Below, in pieces: positions 1 to 10,500 of a stretch of 64,000 nucleotides of DNA. Under the pieces are notes generated by a model. It saw nothing but the letters and a program-made list of their open reading frames with translations. It was not told the DNA's origin and made no database searches. The stretch is from Chitinophaga sp. YR573 (GTDB taxonomy: Bacteria; Bacteroidota; Bacteroidia; Chitinophagales; Chitinophagaceae). The translations under genes were made by a program, and so were the position numbers. The first letter of the stretch is position 1. The number at the start of each line of letters is the position of its first letter. The DNA lies in contig NZ_FOJF01000001.1 of NCBI RefSeq assembly GCF_900110995.1, positions 4,438,803 to 4,502,802 of the forward strand, written 5' to 3'.

Positions 1-295
1 CACCAACACGCAGTTTAGGACCTTGTAAGTCGGCCAGGATGGCAACGTTATAAGGTTCTGTAGTGTTGATTTGGCGGATCAGCTTTATAATACGCAGCTT
101 ATCCTCGTGAGAGCCATGTGAAAAATTCAGACGGAATACATTAACGCCGGCCCTTACCAGTGCCAGTAATCCTTCGTAGGTATCGCATGCTGGTCCAACG
201 GTAGCAACGATTTTTGTTTTGTGTTGAGAATGTGCCCTGGAAGCCTTATGGTCCATCTGTTTGTTTACGTATTTCGATAAATCGTTTGTACTCAT
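1..295 (-). CDS. pyk: Pyruvate kinase, N-terminal part (cut by window edge)
   Basis: Reading the complement from an ATG at 293-295 gives about 98 residues before the window ends. The peptide has the pyruvate kinase N-terminal features: the KTKIVATVGPA strand, then the NVFRLNFSHG segment holding the substrate-binding Arg and Asn, and ADLQGPKLRVG at the edge. The enzyme converts phosphoenolpyruvate and ADP to pyruvate and ATP in the last step of glycolysis. It begins 11 bp after the stop codon of the phosphofructokinase gene on the same strand, so the two are very probably one operon. The N-terminal extension of about 25 residues before the first strand is somewhat longer than in many pyruvate kinases. 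The C-terminal domains lie outside the window. Confidence 0.95.
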   Translation of the reverse strand, partial: MSTNDLSKYVNKQMDHKASRAHSQHKTKIVATVGPACDTYEGLLALVRAGVNVFRLNFSHGSHEDKLRIIKLIRQINTTEPYNVAILADLQGPKLRVG

Positions 296-306
296 AGCTC
301 TATTTT

Positions 307-1287
307 TTAACTCGCAAGTATTTTAGTGATCTTTAACCATTCAGGATCAATGTGTTCTTTCGCCTTAATGGCCTGTTCCAGCGGAGTATAGTGAATTTTG
401 TTGTTTACAATACCTACCATCACATTGGATGTACCTTCCAGCAATGCTTCTACAGCAGCGTAACCCATACGGCTGGCCAGGATACGGTCCTGGCAGGTAG
501 GAGAACCACCACGCTGTATATGACCTAAGATGGTCACACGGGTATCCAGCTGAAGACATTGTTCCTTGATCTGCCTGGCCACTTCCTCAGCACCTCCTGC
601 GGTAGAACCTTCTGCTACCACAATGATGTTCACCATCTTACGGCGGCGTTCATTCGCCTGCAGATCCTCAATGATATCCTGTACGTCAATCAGGTGTTCC
701 GGAGTCATAATATGCTCTGCACCGGTAGAAATACCACTGTGCAGGGCTATATAACCGGCATCACGGCCCATTACCTCTATTATAAATAAGCGGTCGTGCG
801 CATCAGCTGTATCACGGATCTTGTCGATCGCGTCTACAGCAGTGTTCACAGCCGTGTCAAAACCAATAGTAAAATCTGTTCCTGCAATGTCCTTATCAAT
901 GGTACCGGGTAAACCTATGCACGGGATATCAAACTCCTGGCTCAGCTTGTACGCTCCGTTGAAGGAACCGTCCCCGCCAATCACTACCAGGCCGTCAATA
1001 TTGTGTTTCTTTAAATTTTCGTAGGCTTTTTTCCGTCCCTCGTACTCATGGAACTCTTTACAGCGGGCTGTTTTGAGAATAGTGCCGCCTCTCTGAATAA
1101 TGTTGGCTACAGATTTGGATTCCAAAGGGAAAATCTCGTTTTTCAGCATTCCCCTGTAACCATACATAACACCATACACATTCAGCTGATGGTAAATTCC
1201 CGTCCTCACAACGGCACGAACAGCAGCATTCATGCCTGGCGCATCTCCGCCCGAAGTTAGGACTGCAATGTTATTAACTTTTTTCAT
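307..1287 (-). CDS. pfkA: ATP-dependent 6-phosphofructokinase
   Basis: 326 residues, normal for a bacterial PfkA. It phosphorylates fructose 6-phosphate to fructose 1,6-bisphosphate. Visible motifs are the nucleotide-binding TSGGDAPGMN at residues 11-20, GGDGS at 104-108, the catalytic GTIDKD at 128-133 (Asp131 as general base) and MGRDAGYIA at 173-181, with GHIQRGG further on. The Gly of GGDGS is typical of ATP-dependent rather than PPi-dependent enzymes. It is the first gene of a leftward pair with pyruvate kinase, so an early and a late committed step of glycolysis are co-expressed. The 5' side faces a divergent peptidase gene across 311 bp. Confidence 0.97.
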   Translation of the reverse strand: MKKVNNIAVLTSGGDAPGMNAAVRAVVRTGIYHQLNVYGVMYGYRGMLKNEIFPLESKSVANIIQRGGTILKTARCKEFHEYEGRKKAYENLKKHNIDGLVVIGGDGSFNGAYKLSQEFDIPCIGLPGTIDKDIAGTDFTIGFDTAVNTAVDAIDKIRDTADAHDRLFIIEVMGRDAGYIALHSGISTGAEHIMTPEHLIDVQDIIEDLQANERRRKMVNIIVVAEGSTAGGAEEVARQIKEQCLQLDTRVTILGHIQRGGSPTCQDRILASRMGYAAVEALLEGTSNVMVGIVNNKIHYTPLEQAIKAKEHIDPEWLKITKILAS

Positions 1288-1598
1288 AGTTATGTTTATT
1301 TCCCTCTCTACGTTTTTGTCTATGGATTCAGGGAACCCCTACGTTGATTTGATCCTGTTTTACCCCGATATCCCCCGAACGTGTCATGAAACGCATTCAT
1401 CATTCACACTTCTCAATTTTTACCCATTCGCTCGTTTTTTCCTGAGAATCACGCTGCTTATGCATAAATTGCTAAAAAATATCAAACGGGCGCACAAAAA
1501 TAACATTTTGCCTTTTGTTTCTAATAGTATTCTGATGAATTAAGCAAAAATTTCAATTTTAGTTAACCAACAGCCTTAATTTTTTTAAAAATACACAT
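1288..1598. other. Divergent intergenic region, pfkA / prolyl oligopeptidase
   Basis: 311 bp between two divergently transcribed genes. It is AT-rich and has no convincing coding frame: a small frame over its left part has no recognisable features. On the minus strand a TATTTTTG at 1495-1502 matches the Bacteroidota -7 consensus TAnnTTTG and could serve pfkA with a leader of about 200 nt, but no TTTG -33 element sits at the right distance. I see no clear promoter for the rightward gene. Confidence 0.35.
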
Positions 1599-3746
1599 AT
1601 GTATAATTTAAATACAGAAAGAAAATTAAAAAGTTTATTCTTCTTTTCTATTTTATGCTTTTTTATAACAACCGGAACAGTAATGGCTCAACAATCAGGC
1701 ATCAGCTATCCGCAAACCCGTAAAACGGATGTGACGGATAATTATCACGGTACTACTATAGCGGACCCTTACCGCTGGCTCGAAGATGATAACAGTGCCG
1801 ATACAAAGGCCTGGGTACAGGAAGAGAACACAGTGACACAGTCTTATCTTGCAAAGATACCCTTTCGGGACGCTATTAAGAAACGCCTTGAAGTGCTCTG
1901 GAATTATCCCCGTATAGGCGCTCCCTTCAAAAAAGGCAATTATTATTACTTCTATAAGAACGATGGCCTGCAAAACCAGGCTATATTATACCGCCACAAA
2001 ACCCTGGATGCTACTCCGGAAGTCTTTATAGATCCCAATAAACTCTCTGCAAACGGGACCGTAGCCCTCGGCGCTGTCTCTTTTTCTAAAGATGGGAAAT
2101 ATGCGGCTTACCTGCTGGCAAAGGCAGGGTCCGACTGGCAACAGGCGTTTGTTATGGACGTAGAAACCAAAGGATTGCTGGCAGATACCCTCGACTGGAT
2201 CAAGTTCAGCGGCATCTCCTGGCGCGGTCATGGCTTCTATTACAGCCGTTATGATAAACCCGATGAATCCAGCAAACTCTCCAAAAAGAACGAGTTCCAT
2301 AAAGTATATTATCATGCAATAGGTACCACCCAGGACAAGGATGAACTGATCCACCAGGATAAAGAACACCCCCTGCGTAATGCCGGAGTGGGTGTCACCG
2401 AAGATGAACGCTTCTTAATATTACACACCTCAGAAGGTACTTCCGGTACGGAACTCTGGTACCGGGATATGAAAGACCCTACTCAGACAGACTTCAAACT
2501 GCTGGTGAAAGGCTTTGATTATGAACCATCTGTAATAGATAATGATGGAGATAAACTGCTGATGCACACCAATCAGGATGCACCTAATTATAAGGTAGTA
2601 CTGGTAGATCCCAAACATCCTGAAAAAGAAAACTGGAAAGAGATCATTCCTGAGAGGAAAGAAGTGCTGCAGGGAGTAGGTACTGCCGGTGGCTGGTTAT
2701 TCCCCAGTTATCTGAAAGATGCTTCTACCAAAGTATACCAGTACAGCTACGGAGGTAAACTGGAGCGGGAGATCACCCTGCCGGGTATTGGTACTTCTTC
2801 CGGCTTCGGTGGAGAAAAAAAGGATAAGGAGTTTTTCTACAGCTTTACTTCCTATGTATCTCCGGGTATGGTATATAAATATGATATCAAAACCGGTAAG
2901 TCTGAGTTTTTCAGCAAACCGGAAGTGAAGTTCAATCCGGATGATTACGAAACCAAACAGGTATTCTTTAATAGTAAAGATGGTACCCGTGTACCCATCT
3001 TCCTGTCTTATAAAAAAGGAATAAAGAATACGGGGGATAATCCTGTATTGCTGTATGGTTATGGTGGATTTAATATTCCGCAGACACCGGCCTTCGGTGT
3101 ATCTAACCTGTTTTTCATGGAACAGGGAGGGATTCTTGCAGTGGTTTGCCTGCGTGGTGGCAGTGAATATGGAGAGGCCTGGCACAAAGCCGGGATGATG
3201 GAACACAAACAGAACGTGTTCGACGACTTTATCGGGGCAGCAGAATACCTGATCAAAGAGAAATACACCAGTTCTGCGCATATTGCTATCCGCGGTGGTT
3301 CTAACGGTGGCCTGCTTGTAGGCGCCTGTATGACGCAACGCCCGGAACTCTTTAAAGTAGCGCTGCCGGCAGTAGGTGTGATGGACATGCTGCGCTACCA
3401 GTTATTCACGATTGGCTGGGCATGGGTAGTGGAATATGGCAGCAGTGAGAAAGCAGACCAGTTCCCTTACCTGATTAAATATTCCCCGCTGCATAACCTG
3501 AAACCAGGTACGACGTACCCGGCTACACTGGTTACCACTGCCGATCATGACGACCGTGTAGTGCCTGCGCACTCCTTTAAGTTCGCAGCTACCTTACAGG
3601 CAGCTAATGCCGGCCCTAACCCAACGCTTATACGTATAGATACTCAAGCCGGCCATGGCGCAGGGAAACCTACCTCCAAGCTGATTGATGAAGCCACAGA
3701 TATCTGGGCTTTTACCATGTATAACTTAGGGATGACCGTGAAATAA
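1599..3746 (+). CDS. Prolyl oligopeptidase family serine peptidase (S9A), secreted
   Basis: 715 residues. An N-terminal signal peptide of about 30 residues ends in VMAQQ, so the enzyme is exported, probably to the periplasm. The first 450 residues form the seven-bladed propeller and the rest the alpha/beta-hydrolase domain. The catalytic triad can be placed: Ser568 in GGSNGG, Asp651 in ADHDDRVVP and His686 in AGHGAGKP. The DDRVVP and GHGAGKP signatures and the length match prolyl endopeptidases that cut short proline-containing peptides after Pro. The adjacent Arg653 corresponds to the substrate-carboxylate-binding Arg of the family. It appears monocistronic. Confidence 0.95.
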   Translation: MYNLNTERKLKSLFFFSILCFFITTGTVMAQQSGISYPQTRKTDVTDNYHGTTIADPYRWLEDDNSADTKAWVQEENTVTQSYLAKIPFRDAIKKRLEVLWNYPRIGAPFKKGNYYYFYKNDGLQNQAILYRHKTLDATPEVFIDPNKLSANGTVALGAVSFSKDGKYAAYLLAKAGSDWQQAFVMDVETKGLLADTLDWIKFSGISWRGHGFYYSRYDKPDESSKLSKKNEFHKVYYHAIGTTQDKDELIHQDKEHPLRNAGVGVTEDERFLILHTSEGTSGTELWYRDMKDPTQTDFKLLVKGFDYEPSVIDNDGDKLLMHTNQDAPNYKVVLVDPKHPEKENWKEIIPERKEVLQGVGTAGGWLFPSYLKDASTKVYQYSYGGKLEREITLPGIGTSSGFGGEKKDKEFFYSFTSYVSPGMVYKYDIKTGKSEFFSKPEVKFNPDDYETKQVFFNSKDGTRVPIFLSYKKGIKNTGDNPVLLYGYGGFNIPQTPAFGVSNLFFMEQGGILAVVCLRGGSEYGEAWHKAGMMEHKQNVFDDFIGAAEYLIKEKYTSSAHIAIRGGSNGGLLVGACMTQRPELFKVALPAVGVMDMLRYQLFTIGWAWVVEYGSSEKADQFPYLIKYSPLHNLKPGTTYPATLVTTADHDDRVVPAHSFKFAATLQAANAGPNPTLIRIDTQAGHGAGKPTSKLIDEATDIWAFTMYNLGMTVK

Positions 3747-3783
3747 CTACAAACCTGGGTGCAGCCCCGCAAAACCCCTTCCA

Positions 3784-3820
3784 TTTTTTTGTGATGGTGC
3801 ATCGCACCATCACAAAAAAA
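3784..3820. repeat. Perfect 17-bp inverted repeat, possible terminator
   Basis: Arms 3784-3800 and 3804-3820 are exactly complementary around a 3-nt loop: seven T, then GTGATGGTGC, loop ATC, then the complement ending in seven A. It lies 38 bp after the peptidase stop. The T run is inside the 5' arm rather than after the stem, so it is not a textbook intrinsic terminator in either direction, though such a stem may still end or stabilise the transcript. Confidence 0.5.
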
Positions 3821-3875
3821 TCAAACCAGGTCAGCCCTTTTTCTTTGTGATTGATAAAATCAGTAATTTACTGTT

Positions 3876-4769
3876 ATGAAGGTATTAATAACAGGAAGCA
3901 ATGGATTACTGGGCCAACACCTGATACCGGTTTTTTTACAGGATAGCCGGTATACAGTCATCGCAACCGGAAGAGGCCCCAACCGCCTGCCAGTTCAGGA
4001 TGGATACACTTACGAAGCTACTAACCTGAGGGACGCAACAAGTGTCCAGCACCTGCTGGAAAAACACAAGCCCGATGTATTAGTCCATGCTGCGGCGATG
4101 ACGCAGGTAGATGATTGCGAGCGAAACAAAGATGCCTGCTGGGATATCAATGTCAGTGCTACACGTTACCTCATTCAGGCTGCTGAAAAAACGAATACCT
4201 TTTTCCTGTTCTTATCTACGGACTTTGTATTTGATGGCCTGCAGGGCCCTTATGCGGAAGAAGATGCAGTAAACCCGCTTAGTTATTACGGAGCCAGTAA
4301 AGTGGCCGCAGAGCGCCTGGTAAAGAATAGCAAACTGGCCTGGTCTATAGTTCGTACAGTACTTGTATACGGTGTAGCCGCAGATCCTAAACGCAGTAAC
4401 ATCATCACCTGGGTAAAGAATAACCTGGAACAGGGTAAGAAGCTGAAAGTAGTGACTGACCAGTGGCGTACCCCCACGCTGGTACAGGACCTGGCAGCAG
4501 GATGTAAGCTGGTAGCAGATAAAAAGGCTACCGGTATCTATCATATCTCAGGAAGTGAAACACTCACCCCTTACGAAATGGCGGTGCAAACAGCCGGATA
4601 TTTCAAATTAAATCCCCAGATGCTGGAACAGGTAGATGCAAAAACCTTTACCCAGCCGGCAAAACGCCCCGCTAAAACAGGTTTTGTGATAGATAAAGCA
4701 GTAAAGGAATTAGGTTATAAGCCCCACAGCTTTGAAGAAGGACTGGATATAGTAGCCCGGGAAATATAA
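3876..4769 (+). CDS. NAD(P)-dependent sugar-nucleotide reductase, RmlD/SDR family
   Basis: 297 residues. An N-terminal Rossmann motif, GSNGLLGQH at residues 7-15, binds NAD(P). STDFVFDG (114-121) and the catalytic pair Tyr138/Lys142 in YGASK follow, the order found in extended short-chain dehydrogenases. The fold and length match dTDP-4-dehydrorhamnose reductase (RmlD), but no other rml gene is nearby, so the substrate is unknown. It may instead be a general RmlD-like reductase of the kind common in Bacteroidota. It is a single gene, convergent with the HU-CCDC81 protein gene. Confidence 0.8.
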   Translation: MKVLITGSNGLLGQHLIPVFLQDSRYTVIATGRGPNRLPVQDGYTYEATNLRDATSVQHLLEKHKPDVLVHAAAMTQVDDCERNKDACWDINVSATRYLIQAAEKTNTFFLFLSTDFVFDGLQGPYAEEDAVNPLSYYGASKVAAERLVKNSKLAWSIVRTVLVYGVAADPKRSNIITWVKNNLEQGKKLKVVTDQWRTPTLVQDLAAGCKLVADKKATGIYHISGSETLTPYEMAVQTAGYFKLNPQMLEQVDAKTFTQPAKRPAKTGFVIDKAVKELGYKPHSFEEGLDIVAREI

Positions 4770-4771
4770 AA

Positions 4772-4799
4772 GGGCCAGATATCTGAGAATATCCAGCCC
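4772..4799 (-). terminator. Intrinsic terminator for the HU-CCDC81 protein gene
   Basis: The stem pairs GGGC (4772-4775) with GCCC (4796-4799) and GATA (4778-4781) with TATC (4790-4793) around a 2x2 internal loop. On the minus strand it is followed by TTTTATATTT. It lies about 25 bp past the stop of the leftward gene. Confidence 0.5.
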
Positions 4800-4824
4800 C
4801 AAAAGCTTTAAAAACTTCAACCCC

Positions 4825-5787
4825 TTAAAAGTGCAGATTTACTTTCTGAGTAATTAAGTTTCTGATTGAATCTTTCATTTTTGTAGTATCCGCCGGAACA
4901 CTGCGGAGTGGTATTACTATCTCCCAAATAGAAGAATCCGCAGCAGTATACTGTAACTGATAACTTATTTTATTAGATGAATTCTTCATGCGTGTGGCAT
5001 ACTTTTTCTCTGCCAGCGTCTTGTTTTTGAAAGTCTCTACCACCGCATAATACGCTATCGTATCAGACACAGGAGGCGCCGGTGGCAATGTATCCACCTG
5101 TTTAACCTCTTCCTTCATCTTCATGGTATCCACTGCCGCACTGGCTACTTCCGCCGCTTTATTGGCATTGGCATCCTGGCGTTCCGCCAGCCACCAGATG
5201 AGCCAGGCAAACAGCAAAGCCCCAACAGGCGCTACCACCCACCACCAGCGGAAGCGGGAGCCGCTCTCCGGGAAATCCGGGTATTCAGCAGTAGAAGAGG
5301 TATGATCAGGAGAAGCTGTTAAGTGGTTCATCACTGTAGTGCCCACCATTTCGGTATTCCCCACCGTTATCTTATGACTTACATCCGTGCGTATCACAGG
5401 TTTCACATGCAGGGTCTCCATGGTAACAGGCATCACTTCCGGTACAAAGGAGATAATGCCAATGGTATTGGCCTGTAGTTGTCCCACGCCGGGTATTACC
5501 ACCGGTCTGCCCGTTTGCAGGGTAGCCTTCAGTTCATCGATGTATTTGTCCATCTTGAGCCGCGCAATAGACAGTACGAGGTTTTCCCGCTGTGCTATCC
5601 ATTCGGCGCATCTGCCATCGTCTGTCCAGTTCTCTTCGAACACGACTTTCTCGCCCGGGGGCTCAATAGTATTATCTGTTACATCAAAACGCGCAGACGT
5701 ATGCTGAACTGTAAAAGTTCCGATTTTTGGGAGACTGCAATTCTGCTGTCTATATAAAACTTCTTGTATGTATTGTTCTAGTACCAA
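4825..5787 (-). CDS. HU-CCDC81 and SPOR-like domain membrane protein
   Basis: 320 residues. Residues 1-60 and about 65-115 look like the tandem HU-type (CCDC81-like) domains found in Bacteroidota; IPGVGQLQA is the typical second-domain motif. A single Trp-rich transmembrane helix spans about 181-200, and the C-terminal 80 residues (from YYAVVETF) resemble a SPOR-type periplasmic domain. The N-terminal HU part would be cytoplasmic. SPOR domains bind denuded glycan strands at division sites, so a role in envelope or division architecture is a reasonable inference. The frame opens with TTG at 5785-5787 and has no ATG before residue 79, so the start is a non-ATG codon. Confidence 0.7.
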   Translation of the reverse strand: MVLEQYIQEVLYRQQNCSLPKIGTFTVQHTSARFDVTDNTIEPPGEKVVFEENWTDDGRCAEWIAQRENLVLSIARLKMDKYIDELKATLQTGRPVVIPGVGQLQANTIGIISFVPEVMPVTMETLHVKPVIRTDVSHKITVGNTEMVGTTVMNHLTASPDHTSSTAEYPDFPESGSRFRWWWVVAPVGALLFAWLIWWLAERQDANANKAAEVASAAVDTMKMKEEVKQVDTLPPAPPVSDTIAYYAVVETFKNKTLAEKKYATRMKNSSNKISYQLQYTAADSSIWEIVIPLRSVPADTTKMKDSIRNLITQKVNLHF

Positions 5788-5829
5788 GTATAGTAAATAT
5801 TCCTATTATGACAATGACTCAAACGTATA

Positions 5830-5869
5830 AATGGCTAATTGGGTTATCTAATATACCCAATTAGCCATT
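5830..5869 (-). terminator. Intrinsic terminator of the TPR/barrel operon
   Basis: Perfect 15-bp arms 5830-5844 and 5855-5869 with a 10-nt loop. On the minus strand a T-rich stretch (TTATACGTTT) follows. It lies 20 bp beyond the stop of the outer-membrane protein gene and separates it from the next leftward gene. Confidence 0.65.
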
Positions 5870-5889
5870 CAGAGCGCAATTTTACAACT

Positions 5890-7524
5890 TTAAAATTTAA
5901 TCATCACACCCCCGACCAAATTCAACCCATAAGATTGATATCCATTCCACCTTTGATAGTGCGAATTAAAGAGATTATTTGCATTTATCCAGAGATTAAA
6001 ATTCTTACCTATATCGTAATTAGCCCCTGCATTCATGTCCCATGCACTCTTGTTTTTTGCAAAGTCTTTATTCGGTAACTGGTAGTAACTGCTACCCAGG
6101 AAATACAGGTTGGTATTGAGATGCAGCTTCTTTGCAATCGTGTATTGCGCAAAGGCATCGAATTGGAAAGGCACCAGTCCCCATGGTTTTACTTCCGTTT
6201 TCTGCTTGGTATAATTGAACCAGTCAACACTTGCACGTACCTGGAATTTCTCTTCCTGGATATAACCAACCTCTGCATGCAAATTAAATGCTTTCAGCTC
6301 TTCTTCGTTCTTTGTATAAAAAGTTTTACCATCCAGACTGTCATTCACGAATAACGGCATATTGTAATAAGTAACGGCGGCAAACTTGGTATTATAGTTA
6401 AAGTGACTGCCCAGCGTTCCTTTGATACCGGTGTATTTCTCTTCTACACGGGTATTGAGGATACCGGAACCATAAGAAGCCAGGAACGGATTCTGGTTAA
6501 CCAGGTTGCGATAGCTGTTCTTATTGATGTAAGAGGTCCATCCGCTGCTCAGGATTACCTTCTTATAGATGATATGTGATTCGTTCACGATATCCGGCAA
6601 CAGGTAGAACTTCTTGTTAGTCCAGGTAGGATTTACACCTGCATGTAATACAAACCTTGGTTTGATGATTTCCAGGGCAGGATGTATAGCCACTACGTTG
6701 TTATTGAACTGAGGCTGATCATCCTGTTTATAGGAAGACAGGTCAAACACGCCTTCAGCACGGATATAAATGTCCTCAAACAGCTGTTTGCTCACCGGTA
6801 CTTTAATGATCACGGTAGGCTCTTTACGTTTGTAGGAGTCGGAGAAGTAGATGAATTTGGCAGATGGTTCAAACTTGAAGGCCCAGTCGTTCAAAGGACG
6901 GTTCTTCACGCCTGCCTGTGCGGTGAACTGACTGAAAGCCTGTTTCACATCGCCTTTACTGAAAGTATAGAGGCTATGATCGTAGCCATAATAATGCACT
7001 TCATTACGGTCAAAACCGATGGCACCGTTTACTTCAAGGATAGGAGTGAAGTAGGTACCGGAGGCCAGAACGTTCAGCGCACTGTAGTCCTGGTTTTTGA
7101 TATCCCCTTTGGAACCGGTATAACTACCATAGATCCCAAAGTTGTACTTATCATTCCTGCCACTGCCAAAACCTGCCTGTATCAGTGGTGTGCTAAGATT
7201 ACCAAAGCCTGCTTTGATAAAGTTGTTCTGTAATTTATCCAGAGAATCCTTCCCCAGTGCCAGTGGTTTCAGGGGAACCGGCTGGTACATAAAGTACAGG
7301 TTCAGCGCAGGTACCTGGTACTGTAACTTGGGACGGGTAGTATCAAAACCCGGCAGGGAAGCCGTCAGGTTCAGTTTAGCCGCATCCCGCAGCTTGGGCC
7401 TGTAATTGGAAATGATGTCGATGGTTTCCTGCTTGAGCGTTTCCTGGGCATGTGCCTGTTGTTGCAGGAAAACACATCCTGCCACTGTCAAAAAACGGTT
7501 TATATGTTTGATATACACGTTCAT
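5890..7524 (-). CDS. Outer-membrane beta-barrel protein (TonB-dependent-receptor-like)
   Basis: 544 residues. A signal peptide ends at AHAQ (about residue 27). The rest is alternating polar/aromatic sequence typical of amphipathic beta strands. The NNLFNSHYQRW motif near the C-terminus and the terminal Phe are hallmarks of barrel proteins inserted by BAM. At 544 residues, with no visible plug domain or TonB box, it is shorter than a full TonB-dependent transporter. It starts 20 bp after the stop of the large TPR protein, so the two are one operon; a partnership between barrel and TPR protein is inferred from this. Confidence 0.75.
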   Translation of the reverse strand: MNVYIKHINRFLTVAGCVFLQQQAHAQETLKQETIDIISNYRPKLRDAAKLNLTASLPGFDTTRPKLQYQVPALNLYFMYQPVPLKPLALGKDSLDKLQNNFIKAGFGNLSTPLIQAGFGSGRNDKYNFGIYGSYTGSKGDIKNQDYSALNVLASGTYFTPILEVNGAIGFDRNEVHYYGYDHSLYTFSKGDVKQAFSQFTAQAGVKNRPLNDWAFKFEPSAKFIYFSDSYKRKEPTVIIKVPVSKQLFEDIYIRAEGVFDLSSYKQDDQPQFNNNVVAIHPALEIIKPRFVLHAGVNPTWTNKKFYLLPDIVNESHIIYKKVILSSGWTSYINKNSYRNLVNQNPFLASYGSGILNTRVEEKYTGIKGTLGSHFNYNTKFAAVTYYNMPLFVNDSLDGKTFYTKNEEELKAFNLHAEVGYIQEEKFQVRASVDWFNYTKQKTEVKPWGLVPFQFDAFAQYTIAKKLHLNTNLYFLGSSYYQLPNKDFAKNKSAWDMNAGANYDIGKNFNLWINANNLFNSHYQRWNGYQSYGLNLVGGVMIKF

Positions 7525-7544
7525 GCTGATCGTAATTCGGTAAA

Positions 7545-10500
7545 TTATTTATTGGATTTCATTTTAGATGCTGATTTTTCGTCAGCTTCTGCTTTGGCCA
7601 GTTTATCTTTTGCTTCCTGTTTCAACGCAGGGATGGTGCAATTCTCAGCAATACTCTGATAAGTGGCTTTCGCATTGAAATAGTCCTTTTGCTGTGCATA
7701 GATGTCTCCTAACAGAATATAGGATTTAGCTACCCACTGCTCATAACCCGGTGTGTTCTTGATCACATCAAAACCGGCTTTCTCGGCATTGGTCAGATCA
7801 TTTTTCTGGAACAGGCACCAGGCGATATTATAACGGGCTTCGGCGCCAATCTCGGATTTGGTCATACCGGCAGCCACTTTGTATTCTTTAATAGCGTCAT
7901 CATACTGGCTCTGTTCCTGCTCTGCACGACCCAGATAAAAATGACCGGTAATCTGATCATCTGTACTGATGTTGGAACTGGACAACAGTATCTCTGCATA
8001 ATTGCTCACCTCATCCCAGTGTTTCAACTGGTAGTTGCTGCGCAGCAGGCCACGGGTAGCGGTGAAGGTATTTTCCTTGGTAGTGGAAAGGTCCTGTAAC
8101 TGCAGGTAGTAAGTACGGGCCTTTTCATAGTTCTTCTGCTGGAAGAAGTTGATGTTGGCTGCCTGTAAGGCAGAACGTTCTGCATACAGACTGTTATTCT
8201 TTGATAACACGAACTCATAACCCGGTAAGGCATTTGTATAATCCTTGTTGTTATAGGCACATTCTGATTTATAGAACTGAGCCGGTAACACAAACTGTCC
8301 GTTAGGATATTTCTGTAAGTAGTTGTTGAAAGCAACGGTAGCGCCTGCGCAGTCATTGCTCATGAACTTACTTTCTGCCGTAGCATACGTGAGGGAATCC
8401 TCTACAGAGGTGCTCACCGTTCTGCCGGTAGATTTTAATAAAGCCACATAAGCATCTGTTTTACCCTGTCCTACATAAATATCTTTCACACTGCTCAGGG
8501 CTTCATTTGCTTCAGGAGAGTTAGGGAACTTCTCTACTACCTGACGGTAATAGGTCAGCGCTTTATCCTCATTATCTTTATTGTAGTAGCATAATCCAAG
8601 CTTCAGCAATGCCCTTGGTGCATTCGGACCATTAGGTTGTTTCCGTAGTACATTGTCCAGATAAGGGATCGCTTCTGTATATTTTTCCTGGGCAAGATAA
8701 GTATTGGCGATTTCCAGGTCTGCATCATTGCTGAAGTTAGACGTTGGGAATTTATCACCCAGTTGTTTCAGCATGCTCAGTTTCTCTGCCTGTTTACCCT
8801 GTATGCCGAGGATGATACTTTTCTGATAGGTAGCGTAATCAGAACCTGGCAGGTTACCGTTGATGATCTTGTCGTACAATGCAGTCGCCTTTGGATAGTC
8901 TTTCAGCATGTAGTAACAGTCAGCACTACGGATGATAGCATCATTGGTGATACGGGCTGCATTCGGACCGGTAGTCCTTTGTGCCGCTTCGAAATGCTGT
9001 AATGCTCTTGTATAATCTTCTTTTTTCAGCAGGTTATAACCCATATTATAACTGGCCGTTTGTGCATTGGCTTCTCCGGAAGCAGGAACAGCACCGGTAA
9101 GGTAGGTGTTCAGGTGGGAGATAGCGGCATCAGTATTATTCTGACGCATGGCTATTTCTGCTTTCCAGAAATGGGCCAGTTGCGTTACATTATTATCGTA
9201 AGGATTTTTAAGCGCGATATCCAGCAGCCGGTCTGCTTCTGCCAGTTGCTGGTCGTTGATCAGCTCTGTAGCGCGTCCATATGCCACTTTCTGGTAGGCT
9301 TTCTGTACGGTAGGTGTTTTGTCGGGGATGTTTTCTATAATAGAAAGGGCATCCTTATAGTTGTTGGTATTCACCAGCAGGTTAACGAGTATCTCGCGGG
9401 CTTCCTTATTATAGGCTGATTGCGGATAGGTGCCTACGAAGCTGGTCAGCTCCGTGATAGCAGCATCCTGATAGCCCAGTTCATAAGAGAGTTTGCCGTA
9501 GTTGAAGCGGGAAATTTCCTGTTGCTGTGCATTAGCGCTGTTACGGGCGCAGAAGGCGAAGGCGTTACGTGCATTGGCTTTCTGACCGGTACGCAGGTAA
9601 CAATCTCCCAGCAGGTACATGGAGTTTTGTCCCAGTGAGTCTTTCTCGCTGCTCAGTTGTTTGAATCCGCTGATCGCTTTGGCGAAGTTGCCAGTCTGGT
9701 AGTAACTGTAAGACAGCTGGTAGATATCTTCTTTCCGTACAGATTCTGCATTATCCTGGTATTCCTGGAGATAGTTCAGTGCTTTCTGATACTCTTTTCT
9801 TTCGAAGTAAGCCTGTCCCAGCAATTGTTTCATTTCAGCTTCATAATACAGGCCGCCTTTTTTCACAAGAGGTTCTGCATAGCTGATCAACTGATCGCGT
9901 TTACCCTGGAAGTAATAGATTTCGGCAATATAGTAAGGAACGATATTGCTGTATTTAGGATCATTGACTACACGCTGGAAGCTGGTCAATGCATCTATGT
10001 ACTGATGATTATAATAAGCGATGAAGCCGTAGTAGTAATTGGCCGGTATATAATATTTACCGGGGATTTCCTTGATAGACCCGAATAGAGGCTGTGCTTT
10101 CTGGAAGTCTTTCACGTTGAAATAGCAATAGGCCAGTTCGAATTTGGCTTCTGCGATTTCGCTGTTGGAAAGATTTTCTATGTTGGCCTTTTCATACAGG
10201 GGAATGGCTTCTTTCAGCTTATTCTGGTGGAAATAGTATTTAGCCAGTTGATAACTAACGAGTTGTTCCCGGGCATTGTTATTATAAAGGGCCAGGAAGT
10301 CGAGCGCCAGTTTTTCAGCATTAGGTTGTCCCAGTTTCAGGGCACAAACGGTATAATAATATACAGCGTCTGTTTTCACCAGGCTACGGCTGGTTTCCTG
10401 GAAGTAGCCGATATTATCGATGGTTTGCTTAAACAGCTGCATGGCAACTGCGTACTTCTCCTGTTGGAAAAGCTGCTGGGCATCTTTAAATACTTTATCA

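Noticed and set aside
1232-1543. Plus-strand 103-codon frame starting inside pfkA and covering the divergent region
   Set aside because: It overlaps pfkA antisense and the translation has no recognisable feature.
2697-3388. Minus-strand frames of 213 and 109 codons inside the prolyl oligopeptidase gene
   Set aside because: Antisense to a gene with a full catalytic triad; no motif in the antisense frame.
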